DNA from: G965197405 sp965197405
Lineage (GTDB): Bacteria; Chloroflexota; Dehalococcoidia; Lucifugimonadales; JAGWBF01
Length of the DNA: 64,000 nt
Direction: 5' to 3'
NCBI GenBank assembly: GCA_965197405.1
Contig: OZ240206.1
Span: 806,001 to 870,000 of the forward strand
Shown: piece by piece, positions 48,984 through 57,355 of the stretch
Layout of the letters: the number at the start of each line of letters is the position of its first letter
How positions within the stretch are numbered: position 1 is the first letter of the stretch
Made by a program: the position numbers and the translations under genes
Notes under the pieces: generated by a model
What the model was told of the DNA's origin: nothing
Database searches by the model: none
Seen by the model: only the letters and a program-made list of their open reading frames with translations

Positions 48984-49739
48984 ATGATCAAGCTGGAAGA
49001 CATAGCAAAGCTCTACCGCATGGGGAAGGTCGAGGTCCCCGCGCTGAATGGAGTGTCGCTGTCCGTAGGGCGCGGGGAGATGGTGGCCATCATGGGGCCT
49101 TCGGGCTGCGGCAAGTCCACCCTCATGAACATGATCGGCTGCCTGGACGTCCCGACCTCCGGCAGGTACTTCCTGGAGGGTGAGGAGGTGGGGACACTGG
49201 GAGAGAACAGGCTGGCCGAGATTCGGAACCGGAAGATTGGCTTTGTGTTCCAGACCCACAACCTGCTGTCTCGCCTCACGGCACAGGCTAACGTGGAGCT
49301 ACCCATGCTGTATGGCAACGGCAGGGGCCGGAAAGGTCGAGCGCGAGAGGCCCTCGAACGCGTCGGCCTGGGCGACCGGGCCGGGCACCGTCCCACCGAG
49401 CTATCCGGCGGGGAGCAGCAGAGGGTCGGGATAGCGCGGGCGCTGGTCAGCGACCCGACGATTCTACTGGCCGACGAGCCTACCGGAAACCTGGACAGCC
49501 GGGCCAGCCAGGACATCATGGCCATACTCAAGGGGCTGAACGAGGACGAGGGAATGACCGTGATCATCGTGACCCACGAAAGCGACGTAGCCGCCCACGC
49601 CGGGCGCGTCGTGTCCATGCTGGATGGGATGGTCGTATCCGATATGGCGGCATCCCATGCTGTGGCATCCCATGCTGTGGCATCTGATGAGGTCGTGGAC
49701 GCCCCCGAGTCGATCCACCGTGACGACGCGGGCAGGTGA
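48984..49739 (+). CDS. ABC transporter ATP-binding protein (MacB/LolD-like)
   Basis: A 251-aa ATPase of the MacB/LolD class. Seen: MGPSGCGKSTLMNMIGCLDV near 37 (Walker A), FVFQTHNLLSRLTAQANVEL near 85 (Q-loop), LSGGEQQRVGIARALVSDPT near 138 (signature), ILLADEPTGNLDSR near 158 (Walker B/D-loop), VIIVTHESDVAAHAG near 193 (H-loop). The C-terminal tail contains a tandem repeat (SHAVASHAV). Start chosen at ATG 48984; a TTG at 48975 is possible. The stop overlaps the GTG start of the permease by 4 bp, so the two are translationally coupled. Confidence 0.9.
   Translation: MIKLEDIAKLYRMGKVEVPALNGVSLSVGRGEMVAIMGPSGCGKSTLMNMIGCLDVPTSGRYFLEGEEVGTLGENRLAEIRNRKIGFVFQTHNLLSRLTAQANVELPMLYGNGRGRKGRAREALERVGLGDRAGHRPTELSGGEQQRVGIARALVSDPTILLADEPTGNLDSRASQDIMAILKGLNEDEGMTVIIVTHESDVAAHAGRVVSMLDGMVVSDMAASHAVASHAVASDEVVDAPESIHRDDAGR
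49651..49695 (+). repeat. 15-bp tandem repeat within the ATPase gene
   Basis: CATCCCATGCTGTGG occurs twice in a row (49651-49680) and a third, degenerate copy follows. It keeps frame and encodes repeated Ala-Ser-His-Ala-Val, a possible slippage site near the protein's C-terminus. Confidence 0.6.
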
Positions 49740-50980
49740 GAGAATACCCCGTGAGTCCCCTCACCATCCTCGCGACGGCGCTGTCCTCCCTGGGGACCAA
49801 CAAGCTGAGGACGGGGCTGGCCCTTCTCGGGATAGTCATCGGCGTGGCCGCCGTCATATCCATCATGTCGGTGGGGCGCGGCGCTCAGCGGGACATAACG
49901 TCGAACATCGAGTCCCTGGGCGCGAACCTGATCTTCGTGCACCCCAGCCAGACGCCCGACGGCAGCGTGGGGACGCTCACCCTTCAGGACGCTTACGCCC
50001 TGCTGGACCCGGTCGCTGCTCCGGCGGTGGCCCGGGTCGCTCCGGAGCTGAGCACCTCCGCGGAGCTCGTCGCCGGAAAGGAGAATACCTTTTCCCAGGT
50101 ACTTGGGGTGACGCCCGATTACGGGGCGGTGCGCAACTACAGCGTGGCCTCGGGCCGGTTCATATCCCCGCTTCATGTGCAGAACGTCTCCGACGTTGCC
50201 GTGGTTGGCTCCCAGCTGGCCGAGGACCTGTACGGCTTCCGGGACCCCGTGGGGCAGACGTTGCGCATAGGCGGGCGAAGGTTCACGGTTATCGGAGTCC
50301 TGGAGGGCCAGGGCGGTAACAACCCCTTCGACGACTACCGGGTGATGGTGCCGATAACGACCGTGTACTTCAGGCTCGAATCACAACGCACCGTGCAGGG
50401 CGACATCACCGTGGAGACCATAAACGTCCAGGCCGCCGAGGGTGCAGCGATAGACGACGCCATCCGTCAGGTCACCGCCACCCTGCGGCTCCGGCATCGG
50501 ATTACCGGAGAGGACGACTTCATCGTCAACAGCCTGGAGGAGACAATTCAGGCGGTGCAGGAGGCAACCGAGACCTTCGTGATATTCCTGGGTGCGGTTG
50601 CCGGCATCTCCCTGCTGGTCGGGGGGATAAGCATTATGAATATCATGCTGGTATCGGTGACGGAGCGGACGCGCGAGATAGGAATCCGCAAGGCAATGGG
50701 CGCGAAGCGGCGCGACATCCTCCTCCAGTTCGTGTCCGAGGCGACGCTGCTGAGCTTCGGAGGCAGCATAGTCGGAGCTATAGCCGGACTGGCCATCTCA
50801 AAGGCCCTGAACGGGCTGGACCTGGGTGGAGCTGGCGAGGAGGGCTTCCGGACGGTCGTCACGGGGGACATCGTAGCTATGGCCATGGCAGTAGCCGTCG
50901 CGATAGGGCTTTTCTTCGGAATATACCCTGCCGCCAGAGCGGCCAACCTGCATCCCATCGAGGCCCTGCGCTATGAGTAG
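49736..50980 (+). CDS. FtsX-like (MacB) ABC transporter permease
   Basis: A 414-aa permease. Four spans: near 20 (TGLALLGIVIGVAAVISIMS), then a large extracytoplasmic MacB-PCD-like domain (about 45-270), and spans at about 283-303 (FVIFLGAVAGISLLVGGISI), 335-355 (LLSFGGSIVGAIAGLAISKA) and 380-398 (AMAMAVAVAIGLFFGIYPAA). ERTREIGIRKAMGAKRRDIL is the cytoplasmic coupling motif of MacB. With the ATPase and long adaptor it forms a tripartite-type efflux complex. Start GTG at 49736 overlaps the preceding stop (GTGA). Confidence 0.9.
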   Translation: MREYPVSPLTILATALSSLGTNKLRTGLALLGIVIGVAAVISIMSVGRGAQRDITSNIESLGANLIFVHPSQTPDGSVGTLTLQDAYALLDPVAAPAVARVAPELSTSAELVAGKENTFSQVLGVTPDYGAVRNYSVASGRFISPLHVQNVSDVAVVGSQLAEDLYGFRDPVGQTLRIGGRRFTVIGVLEGQGGNNPFDDYRVMVPITTVYFRLESQRTVQGDITVETINVQAAEGAAIDDAIRQVTATLRLRHRITGEDDFIVNSLEETIQAVQEATETFVIFLGAVAGISLLVGGISIMNIMLVSVTERTREIGIRKAMGAKRRDILLQFVSEATLLSFGGSIVGAIAGLAISKALNGLDLGGAGEEGFRTVVTGDIVAMAMAVAVAIGLFFGIYPAARAANLHPIEALRYE

Positions 50981-51006
50981 GACCCTGGGAGGAGAGGAGG
51001 CGGGGG

Positions 51007-51645
51007 TTGAGTAGCAAGAGCTTCATGCTGGCCTTGGCGGTCGTCCTGGTGCTGGGAGTCGCCATCGGGGGCGCGTTCGTCGCGGGGCTGGTCGTCGGCG
51101 GCAGTTCGGACGACGAGGAATCCACCGCGAACGTCCTCACGCTGCCCTCGCCCGGAGGCTCCGGGGCGGCGTCAGGGACCTACAGGGCGTCGTCGGGGGA
51201 CATGCAGTCCCCGGGCCAGATTCTTCAACGGGTCGAGTCCGGCGAGATGAGCCAGGAGGAGGTGCGGGTGCTCCGGCGGACCCTGGGCGAGGGCTTTGGC
51301 GGGCCGGGCGGTGTGGGTGCCGGAGGCCTGACGGGTAGGGGGGTTCTCATCGGCACGGTGGAGTCCATCGGGGACGGCAAGATTACCATCAGCACGGTCC
51401 AGGGTCCGTCGGTGGAGGCAAACATCGTCCCGGAGACTGCAATACTACGCCCGGAGGTCTTGACCCTGACCCTGGACGACCTGAGCGAAGGTCTCCAGGT
51501 GCAGGTCTCCGGCGCGCCTAACGAGGCGGGCGTCGTGGAGGCTATGTCCATCTTCGTCGTCCCGGAGGGAGACGGAGGGTTTGGCGGACTCGGTGGATTC
51601 GGCGGCAGGGGGACCGGAAGCGGAGAGCCCGGCGGCGGGCAGTAA
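51007..51645 (+). CDS. membrane-anchored secreted domain protein, DUF5666-like
   Basis: A 212-aa protein. Residues 6-30 (FMLALAVVLVLGVAIGGAFV) are a signal-anchor; a low-complexity Ser/Gly segment follows, then a beta-rich domain (GVLIGTVESIGDGKITISTV near 112, VEANIVPETAILRPEVLTL) like DUF5666 OB-type domains, and a Gly-rich end (GGFGGLGGFGGRGTGSGEPG). TTG start at 51007 follows a long GGAGGAGAGGAGG site. Fourth gene of the efflux operon, probably an extracytoplasmic accessory. Function unknown. Confidence 0.65.
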   Translation: MSSKSFMLALAVVLVLGVAIGGAFVAGLVVGGSSDDEESTANVLTLPSPGGSGAASGTYRASSGDMQSPGQILQRVESGEMSQEEVRVLRRTLGEGFGGPGGVGAGGLTGRGVLIGTVESIGDGKITISTVQGPSVEANIVPETAILRPEVLTLTLDDLSEGLQVQVSGAPNEAGVVEAMSIFVVPEGDGGFGGLGGFGGRGTGSGEPGGGQ

Positions 51646-51659
51646 GTACCATCCAGGAG

Positions 51660-51790
51660 GGTGTTTACAAAGTGCCTTTCCCCTAGTGGGAGAAGATTAG
51701 AGCCTGCCCTGAGCGTAGCGTGAGGGATGAGGGAGCGCTATCACATCACCCTCACCTCAATCCTCTCCCATCAAGGGAGAGGCGGCACTT
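51660..51790. repeat. family C repeat between convergent genes
   Basis: Leader AGAGCCTGCCC at about 51702 with a short hairpin (CCCT ... AGGG), then CACCTCAATCCTCTCCCATC. Almost the same module is present at 4990-5135. It separates the efflux operon from the convergent RACo gene. Confidence 0.55.
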
Positions 51791-51815
51791 GGGCAACACC
51801 TTGGGAAACACCCTC

Positions 51816-53450
51816 TTAAACCTGATACCCGATCTGGGCGGTTGCCATCGGCTTGAACATGCACCCTTCCACGAAGATGTCAAAGAAGTCGCCGGTCGTC
51901 TCCAGCTCTATGTGCTCAATCTGCCGTACCGTCTGCTCCATCCTTCGCCTCATCCGACCGGATAGCAGCATGATGGTCGCACCCTCCAGGGAAGCGTTGC
52001 CCACCTTGGAGACCTTCTCCCTGGGCAGGCTTGGGATGAACCCGATGGCCGCGGCGTTTTCCGCGTTGACGTAATTTGCAAACCCGCCGGCCAGGTACAG
52101 CTTCTTGATCGCGTCCAATGGCGCCCCGTAGCGGCGTAGAGTAATCCACTGTCCACAGTAGTTGGCCGCCTTTGCCTGGGCCAGGGCGCTTATGTCCGCC
52201 CGAGACAGGGACATGCCTCGCTCCGGCACAAAGGGGAACTCCCTGCTGCCGTCGCCAAAGACCCCCAACTCACTCATCTTCTGGGTGCGCCTTAGCTCGG
52301 CCAGCAGGTCTATAAGACCGGACCCGCAGATGCCCTGGGGTTCCCCGTCACCGATGGTCCGGCAGCGGACCTCGTCGTCCTCAATCTCGACAGCCTCCAC
52401 CGCGCCATAGTAGCCCGGCATACCGTAGGTGACGTGTCCGCCCTCGAACGCGGGGCCGGCCGGGCAGGAGGCGGCCATCATGTGATGCCGGTTCCCGACG
52501 ACGACCTCGGTGTTGGTCCCCACGTCAATCAGCATCACCACGTCCTCTTCCTCGTCCATACCAATGGCCAGGAGGTCGGCAGCCACGTCCGCGCCCACAT
52601 GGCAACCCACCAACGGCCCCCCGTAGACGTTAGCCCCGGGGAAGACCTGCAGGTCCAGGTCTGCGGCCCTGACGTTCAAGGCCGTTGTATCCCTTTCACC
52701 CATCGCCATCCGGTACTCGGTGACGGACTTGTATGGCTTTTCCCCGATGGACTGGACGTCAATACCAAAGAAGAGGTCGCGTATCGTCGTGTTACCAACT
52801 ATGACCACCTCGTATATCTGCCGCCGCCGGACCCGCATACGCCTGCACATATCCCTTATCTCATAGTTCAGGGCCGAGATAATGGCTCTATGCAGCTCGC
52901 CGTGAAACTCGCCGGCGTCGTAGGAAATGCGGTGCATGACGTCGCTACCCCCGAACCGCTGCGGGTTTTCGAAGGAGCCGGTGTAAAGCACCTCACCGCT
53001 TTCCAGGTCCACCAGGTTGAAGACGACGGTGGTGGTGCCTACGTCAACGGCCATGCCGTACATTTTCCCGCGAAAGTCGTCGATGCACTCTCCCGCGTGG
53101 TAAACGCCGTCGTTCCGGCGTACTGTCAGCGGACCTACAGTCACACTGCGGCGGGCAGCGTCGCGCAGTATCTTGGGCTGGCGACGAAGCAGTGCGAACT
53201 CGATGGCTGCATCGCCATTGAGGACCCTGGACTGGCAGGCAAGGCGAAAGTTGTCCCGGAGAAACTTTTCCGCCTCTCCGGGCGGACTCAGCGCCTCCAT
53301 GCCGCGCCGGACCTCCACGACGCACTCGTGGCACTCCCCGTTACGACCGCAGGACGTGGGTACTCTGACCTTCAGGACATCGGCGTGGTCGAAGAGGGTC
53401 TTGCCGGGGAAAAGCTCCAGCTCGCGGCTACCGTAGTAAAGTGGAGACAT
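51816..53450 (-). CDS. ASKHA-domain (RACo-like) corrinoid activation protein
   Basis: A 544-aa reductive activator of corrinoid proteins. The N-terminal 2Fe-2S domain has SCGRNGECHECVVEV near 33-47 and LACQS near 81 (C-x5-C-x2-C ... C). Residues about 135-540 carry the DUF4445/ASKHA ATPase domain: MAVDVGTTTVVFNLVDLESG near 132, SFENPQRFGGSDVMHRISYD near 155, VVIVGNTTIRDLFFGIDV near 212, DVVMLIDVGTNTEVVVGNRH near 297 and ICGSGLIDLLAELR near 367. It would use ATP and electrons to bring Co(II) back to Co(I). Start at ATG 53450 is chosen; its ribosome site is weak. Same strand as a P450 and a corrinoid protein. Confidence 0.85.
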   Translation of the reverse strand: MSPLYYGSRELELFPGKTLFDHADVLKVRVPTSCGRNGECHECVVEVRRGMEALSPPGEAEKFLRDNFRLACQSRVLNGDAAIEFALLRRQPKILRDAARRSVTVGPLTVRRNDGVYHAGECIDDFRGKMYGMAVDVGTTTVVFNLVDLESGEVLYTGSFENPQRFGGSDVMHRISYDAGEFHGELHRAIISALNYEIRDMCRRMRVRRRQIYEVVIVGNTTIRDLFFGIDVQSIGEKPYKSVTEYRMAMGERDTTALNVRAADLDLQVFPGANVYGGPLVGCHVGADVAADLLAIGMDEEEDVVMLIDVGTNTEVVVGNRHHMMAASCPAGPAFEGGHVTYGMPGYYGAVEAVEIEDDEVRCRTIGDGEPQGICGSGLIDLLAELRRTQKMSELGVFGDGSREFPFVPERGMSLSRADISALAQAKAANYCGQWITLRRYGAPLDAIKKLYLAGGFANYVNAENAAAIGFIPSLPREKVSKVGNASLEGATIMLLSGRMRRRMEQTVRQIEHIELETTGDFFDIFVEGCMFKPMATAQIGYQV

Positions 53451-53490
53451 AGAGAAGTGGCTATCCGAAGTATATAGCAATCAGGGGCGG

Positions 53491-54921
53491 TCAGGGTCCT
53501 CTCCTGGTCACTTTCAGAGAGAATGGTCTTGGACTTATTGTCAGTCCAAACACCTCGTCTTCCGGCAGCCGGCCCCCCGCCGGACCCGGTACGCTGAACT
53601 CGTACCGGTGCAGCAGTCTGCTGGCATGGTACCACACCACCATCTCCCCGAATCGCCATCCGGGACATGACCTGCGGCCCACTCCGAAGGGGATGAAGGC
53701 ACCGCTTGTCACGGCCGGCGGGTGCGACCCGTCTTCCAGTGGCAGGAACCTGTCTGGAATGAACTCATCGGGGGAGTCCCAAAACCTGGGGTCGTGGTGT
53801 ATCGAGTATATGTTCCCCAGCACCTGGGCGCCTTCGGGGATGGTGAACCCGCCTATATCGTAGGATGTTGATGCTTTATGCGGTACTCCAAGGGGGCCAA
53901 CCGTGCGATACCGCATGTTCTCCAGGACCACCGCATTGAAGTAGGGAAGTCGCTCCCGGTCTTCCAGGGTCGGCCTGCTTTCCGGGCCGATGACCCGGTC
54001 CAGCTCTTCGTGGACTTTGCTTTGAATCTCAGGGCGATTGGCGAGGGCAAGGAGCAGCCAGGTAACGGTCTGGGCCGAGGTGTCAATTCCCGCAGCCATC
54101 AGGTCGCGACAAAGACGCTGGATTACCTCCTCCGTAATCTCTCCCTCTTTCTCCTTGGCCAGCATTACGTCAACCAGGCAGGTCGGGTTTTCAATGTCGA
54201 GGCCGGGGCGGACCCTGTCAATCAGAAATCCGATGAGGGCCGTCTCGGAAACATCCAGCTTTTTCGCTTCACTTATGACGCTATTGGGAAGTATCTTCAG
54301 CCAGGGGATATAGTCCGCCAGGTTGGTGGCCGTGGCATTCTGGAAGACCCAGAAAACGCTCTTGAGCAATTGTTCCCGCTTCTCTTCGAACTCGGCGGTG
54401 TCTTCTCCACCCTTGCCGAATATGGCGCGAAACATTATCATCGCGTTGCTACGGGGGAGCATCTCGAGAGGTTCCACCAGCCTCCCGGAATCGCTCCTCT
54501 CCCCCACTTCCTTGACCAACTCGTCTACCACTTCCTCCACGTGATGCTCACGGATTTGCTGGAGGTTTCTCCTGCTGAGCAGCTCTCGGTTGGCAAAGCG
54601 TTGCAACCGCCTCCAGTGCTCTCCGTAGGGGGCCATGACCAGGTCGGTGCCGTGATGGGTCAGTATGTCAAATACCTGGCTCATCCACCGGTCGGATAGC
54701 TCGGCCTTGTCGAAGGCCTCCCTCATCAGGTCGGGATGACTGATAACAACGGTTGGCACGCTCCCGAACCGCAGCATACAGATGTCGCCGTACTGCTTGG
54801 CGATGCGGTGAATGGCAAGATGAGGACTATTGGCAACGCTGAGCAATGATCCCAGGATGGGCAGCCCTGTGGGACCCGGCGGGGCCTTGCTGACAGGTGC
54901 TACAGAGGTCTTCTCGCTCAT
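53491..54921 (-). CDS. cytochrome P450
   Basis: A 476-aa haem monooxygenase. Seen: PPGPTGLPILGSLLSVANSP near 14 (Pro-rich start), LMAAGIDTSAQTVTWLLLA near 272 (oxygen-binding I-helix AGxDT), FNAVVLENMRYR near 325 (ExxR), EFIPDRFLP near 388 (PERF-like), and FIPFGVGRRSCPGWRFGEMV near 415 with the haem Cys in FGxGxRxCPG. No membrane anchor is visible. AAAGGAGGA precedes the ATG at 54921. Lies between the RACo gene and the corrinoid gene in one direction (40 and 47 bp gaps), so it is co-transcribed with them. Its redox partner is not in the window. Confidence 0.9.
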   Translation of the reverse strand: MSEKTSVAPVSKAPPGPTGLPILGSLLSVANSPHLAIHRIAKQYGDICMLRFGSVPTVVISHPDLMREAFDKAELSDRWMSQVFDILTHHGTDLVMAPYGEHWRRLQRFANRELLSRRNLQQIREHHVEEVVDELVKEVGERSDSGRLVEPLEMLPRSNAMIMFRAIFGKGGEDTAEFEEKREQLLKSVFWVFQNATATNLADYIPWLKILPNSVISEAKKLDVSETALIGFLIDRVRPGLDIENPTCLVDVMLAKEKEGEITEEVIQRLCRDLMAAGIDTSAQTVTWLLLALANRPEIQSKVHEELDRVIGPESRPTLEDRERLPYFNAVVLENMRYRTVGPLGVPHKASTSYDIGGFTIPEGAQVLGNIYSIHHDPRFWDSPDEFIPDRFLPLEDGSHPPAVTSGAFIPFGVGRRSCPGWRFGEMVVWYHASRLLHRYEFSVPGPAGGRLPEDEVFGLTISPRPFSLKVTRRGP

Positions 54922-54968
54922 TCCGGTCCTCCTTTCTGCCTGTTGCAGACAGGACACCTCATCTCATC

Positions 54969-55238
54969 TCAGGGATCAATCTCCCACGCACTGCGATAGT
55001 CCAGCTTATCGCTGCCGGTGCATATGGGCAACTCATTGGACCCCCCAGGAGACACCCCGGAGATGAGCAGTTGGTTGCGGCAGCCGAAGCTGGCCGTGCA
55101 GCGGTCGTGCTGGTCCTTGTAGGGGCAGCGCCGGGTTGAAACCTCGCTCGCGACCCCCGCCATGTCTTTGTAGATGTCCCACAGCCGGGCCAGACTATCT
55201 CTCAGCCTCTCCTTGTCCACGCCTTCAGAGTCAGGCAT
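54969..55238 (-). CDS. small Cys-containing hypothetical protein of the corrinoid group
   Basis: An 89-aa soluble protein with five Cys: TRRCPYKDQHDRCTASFGC near 36-54 and LPICTGSDKLDY near 70. The pattern C-x8-C-x5-C ... C may bind a metal or Fe-S centre, but no family is recognised. GAGGT precedes the ATG. Separated by 26 bp from the corrinoid protein gene upstream and 47 bp from the P450 gene downstream, so it belongs to the same transcript. Its constant place beside the corrinoid gene suggests a partner role (inference). Confidence 0.65.
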   Translation of the reverse strand: MPDSEGVDKERLRDSLARLWDIYKDMAGVASEVSTRRCPYKDQHDRCTASFGCRNQLLISGVSPGGSNELPICTGSDKLDYRSAWEIDP

Positions 55239-55264
55239 ACGGGCCTACCTCACCTCGCCTTGCC

Positions 55265-56026
55265 TCATCTTACTTCGAGGGGTGCAGACTCTGGTCTAGC
55301 GACCCCCAGAAGCTCCTTGGCCTTCTCTACGCAAGCAATGGCGTCCTTGCCGTAGCCGTCCGCCCCCATGTCCTCGGCGAACTCCTCGGTAACCGGCGCT
55401 CCTCCCACCATAATCTTCACGCTGTCGCGGAGGTCTGCGTCCTCAAACGCCTGGATGGTCCTGCCCATATTGGGCATCGTGGTGGTGAGAAGGGCCGACA
55501 TCCCGACGACATGGGCGTTATGCTCGTGTACCGCGTCAATGAACTCGTCCGGCTTGGTATCCACCCCCAGGTCGTGGACGGTGAAGCCGGCGCCTCGCAG
55601 CATCATGATGCACAGGTTCTTGCCGATGTCGTGGAGGTCTCCCTTGACGGTCCCCATCACCACCGTGCCCAGGGGTTCGATGCCGGAGGCGGACAGAATC
55701 GGCTCCAGGTGCACCATTCCCGCCTTCATGGCCCGCGCGGCGATTAGCACCTCCGGAACGAAGATGATGTTGTCCCGGAACTTGATGCCCACCAACGCCA
55801 TGCCTGAGACAAGCCCGTCATCCAGCACAATGTTGGCCGAGTAACCTTCGTCAAGGGCCTCTCTGGTCAGGCGGTCCACGTCATGCTGATTGCCGATAAT
55901 CAAGGCGTATGCCATCTCCTGCATGAGCGGGTCGGCTTTATCGAATATACTCCGGAGGTTGCCCAACTCGGAGGGACGGGTCACATGCTCCAGTTCCTTC
56001 ATCAGACCTTCATTGACAATCGCCAT
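55265..56026 (-). CDS. corrinoid (B12-binding) protein, MtbC/MttC-like
   Basis: A 253-aa protein with the two modules of methyltransferase corrinoid proteins: an N-terminal helical cap (QHDVDRLTREALDEGYSANI, LVGIKFRDNIIFVPEVLIAA) and a C-terminal B12-binding domain (VMGTVKGDLHDIGKNLCIMM with the cobalt-ligand His in DLHDIG near 125, GMSALLTTTMPNM and IMVGGAPVTEEFAEDMGADG). Such proteins shuttle methyl groups. No MtaB/MtbB-type methyltransferase or MtbA-like enzyme is adjacent. The ATG at 56026 has GAGGAG upstream. First gene of the corrinoid-small protein-P450-RACo set. Confidence 0.9.
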   Translation of the reverse strand: MAIVNEGLMKELEHVTRPSELGNLRSIFDKADPLMQEMAYALIIGNQHDVDRLTREALDEGYSANIVLDDGLVSGMALVGIKFRDNIIFVPEVLIAARAMKAGMVHLEPILSASGIEPLGTVVMGTVKGDLHDIGKNLCIMMLRGAGFTVHDLGVDTKPDEFIDAVHEHNAHVVGMSALLTTTMPNMGRTIQAFEDADLRDSVKIMVGGAPVTEEFAEDMGADGYGKDAIACVEKAKELLGVARPESAPLEVR

Positions 56027-56117
56027 CGGCAAGCTCCTCGGGGTCCGCCTAGGTTTGAAATACAATTATTGGGGCTGGGCCGCCATTTGTCAACGAAGAC
56101 TAGCCGTGGGTACAGGG

Positions 56118-57250
56118 CTATCGCATTTGGATTTTGGTGAATTGGGATAGCAATGTGGCCAGGTAACTGTTGTTCCACCCGGCCCGTTTCAGTTTGCCTC
56201 TCATGGATCCTTTGGAGGGTTCCAGCCGGGCCAGATTAAGCGCCAGTTTGCGTAGCAGAGCCAGATTGTCCGGGCAGTTGTCCTTCCGGTTTCGGGACTG
56301 GTCCTCATTGAACACCACGTCCAGCACCCAGTGCAGTTGGTTCTCGATTCCCCAGTGGGCCCGTGCGATTTGGTTAAACCGCTCCGGCGGGAATGCCTGG
56401 CTCAGCAGGTAGTACCGGCTCTCGACGCTGCTATGGCCTCCCTCCTGTCGACTGGCGGTTATCTTCCCCACTGCCGCCAGTCCGGGCCACTGGTGCCGCT
56501 CCTGCAGCCAGGCCACGTCGCTGCTTATGCTGGCCGTCCGGGTCTCGATACGCCCGTGCCCCTTGTTGGTCTGGCTTGCCTCTGCCACGGTCGTGGCCGA
56601 ATCGTCAAGGAACAGGCGCACATCATCGTTGAGAGACCCCTGATTCCCCTTCAGGGCCAGCACGTAATCGGCCCCTTGGTCCAGCGCCTGCTGGGACGGC
56701 CGTCTCTGGCAGTGCATGGCGTCAGCGGTGACCACCATTCCCGGCAGGGCCAGCATTTCCAGGAGTTTGGGCACGGCGGTGATCTCGTTGGACTTGCCAT
56801 CCACGGCCAGTTGTCCCATCACCAGACGCTGTTCTGCGGCCCAGGCATTGACCAGGTGCAGAGGCGATTTGGCCTCGGCGCGGTCATAAGAGCGGCGCAG
56901 CGTCTTGCCGTCTATGGCCAGCACACCCTCGCAGCCTTGGGCAAACTGGTGCATGAACCCCAGAAACCACTTCTGGAATGCCTCCGGGTCCAACAGGCGG
57001 AACACTCTGGAGAAGAGCCTGCCCCCGCGAAAGCGGGGGTGTCGTGGCTGGGAATTCCATTCCTGAGCGGCAGGAAGGATTCCAAGAACTCCCGTTTGGA
57101 GTGCCCGAAGAGGGCCATGTCGGTACAGGTCTCCCCCCCACACAGTATGGTGCATAAGGCAATGACCAGTATGTCGTGCAATGAATGCCGGCCTGCGTTT
57201 CCACTCCGGGGATCCTCCAAGGGGTCCAGATCGTCGATCGCCATCCCCAT
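56118..57250 (-). pseudogene. ISAs1-type DDE transposase, copy A, frame broken by a 23-nt insertion
   Basis: From ATG 57250 (site GGAGG) the frame gives DDLDPLEDPRSGNAGRHSLH, DILVIALCTILCGGETCTD and SKREFLESFLPLRNGIPSHD, typical of ISAs1 transposases. At the point where the family continues with TFSRVFRLLDPEAF, 23 nt (57016-57038) intervene, shifting the frame. The remaining product is then in another frame: LAIDGKTLRRSYDRAE, MVVTADAMHCQRR, HWGIENQLHWVLDVVFNEDQ, all catalytic Asp/Asp/Glu regions intact. Removing the 23 nt gives exactly 370 codons in one frame. Probably inactive unless read by frameshifting. Confidence 0.75.
57016..57038. repeat. 23-nt leader-hairpin insertion in ISAs1 copy A
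   Basis: Leader AGCCTG followed by the hairpin CCCCCGC-GAAA-GCGGGGG (stem 7 bp, GNRA-type tetraloop; its last G belongs to the host gene). It lies between codons for Thr and Phe in the IS gene. Confidence 0.7.
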
Positions 57251-57355
57251 CACCACAACCTCCACACTTCCCCTCAATCAACCACTCCAAGAACGCCCCT
57301 ATTATCTATCACCCGAACACCCTCCCATATCTCCCTTTCAAATGCGATAGCCCTG

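Larger units (their letters stand above)
56113..57355. mobile_element. ISAs1-type insertion sequence, copy A (1,243 bp)
   Basis: Ends are inverted: CAGGGCTATCGCATTTG at 56113 and its complement CAAATGCGATAGCCCTG ending at 57355. The transposase stop codon lies inside the left end. Right of it, without a spacer, is the interior of a second, truncated copy, so copy A lies next to or in copy B and B's left part is lost. No clear target duplication can therefore be seen. Confidence 0.8.

Noticed and set aside
47679..49259. 526-codon minus-strand open frame
   Set aside because: Antisense to the HlyD-like adaptor and the ABC ATPase, both with full family motifs; Ser/Ala-rich shadow protein.
52434..53477. 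347-codon plus-strand open frame
   Set aside because: Antisense to the RACo-like gene; no motif or ribosome site.
54930..54971. Possible UGA read-through after the 89-aa Cys protein (the next in-frame codons give MRCPVC)
   Set aside because: The read-through is only about 16 codons, overlaps the P450 ribosome site, and no hairpin or family continuity supports Sec.
56331..57350. 339-codon plus-strand open frame across ISAs1 copy A
   Set aside because: Antisense to the transposase with its insertion; no known domain.
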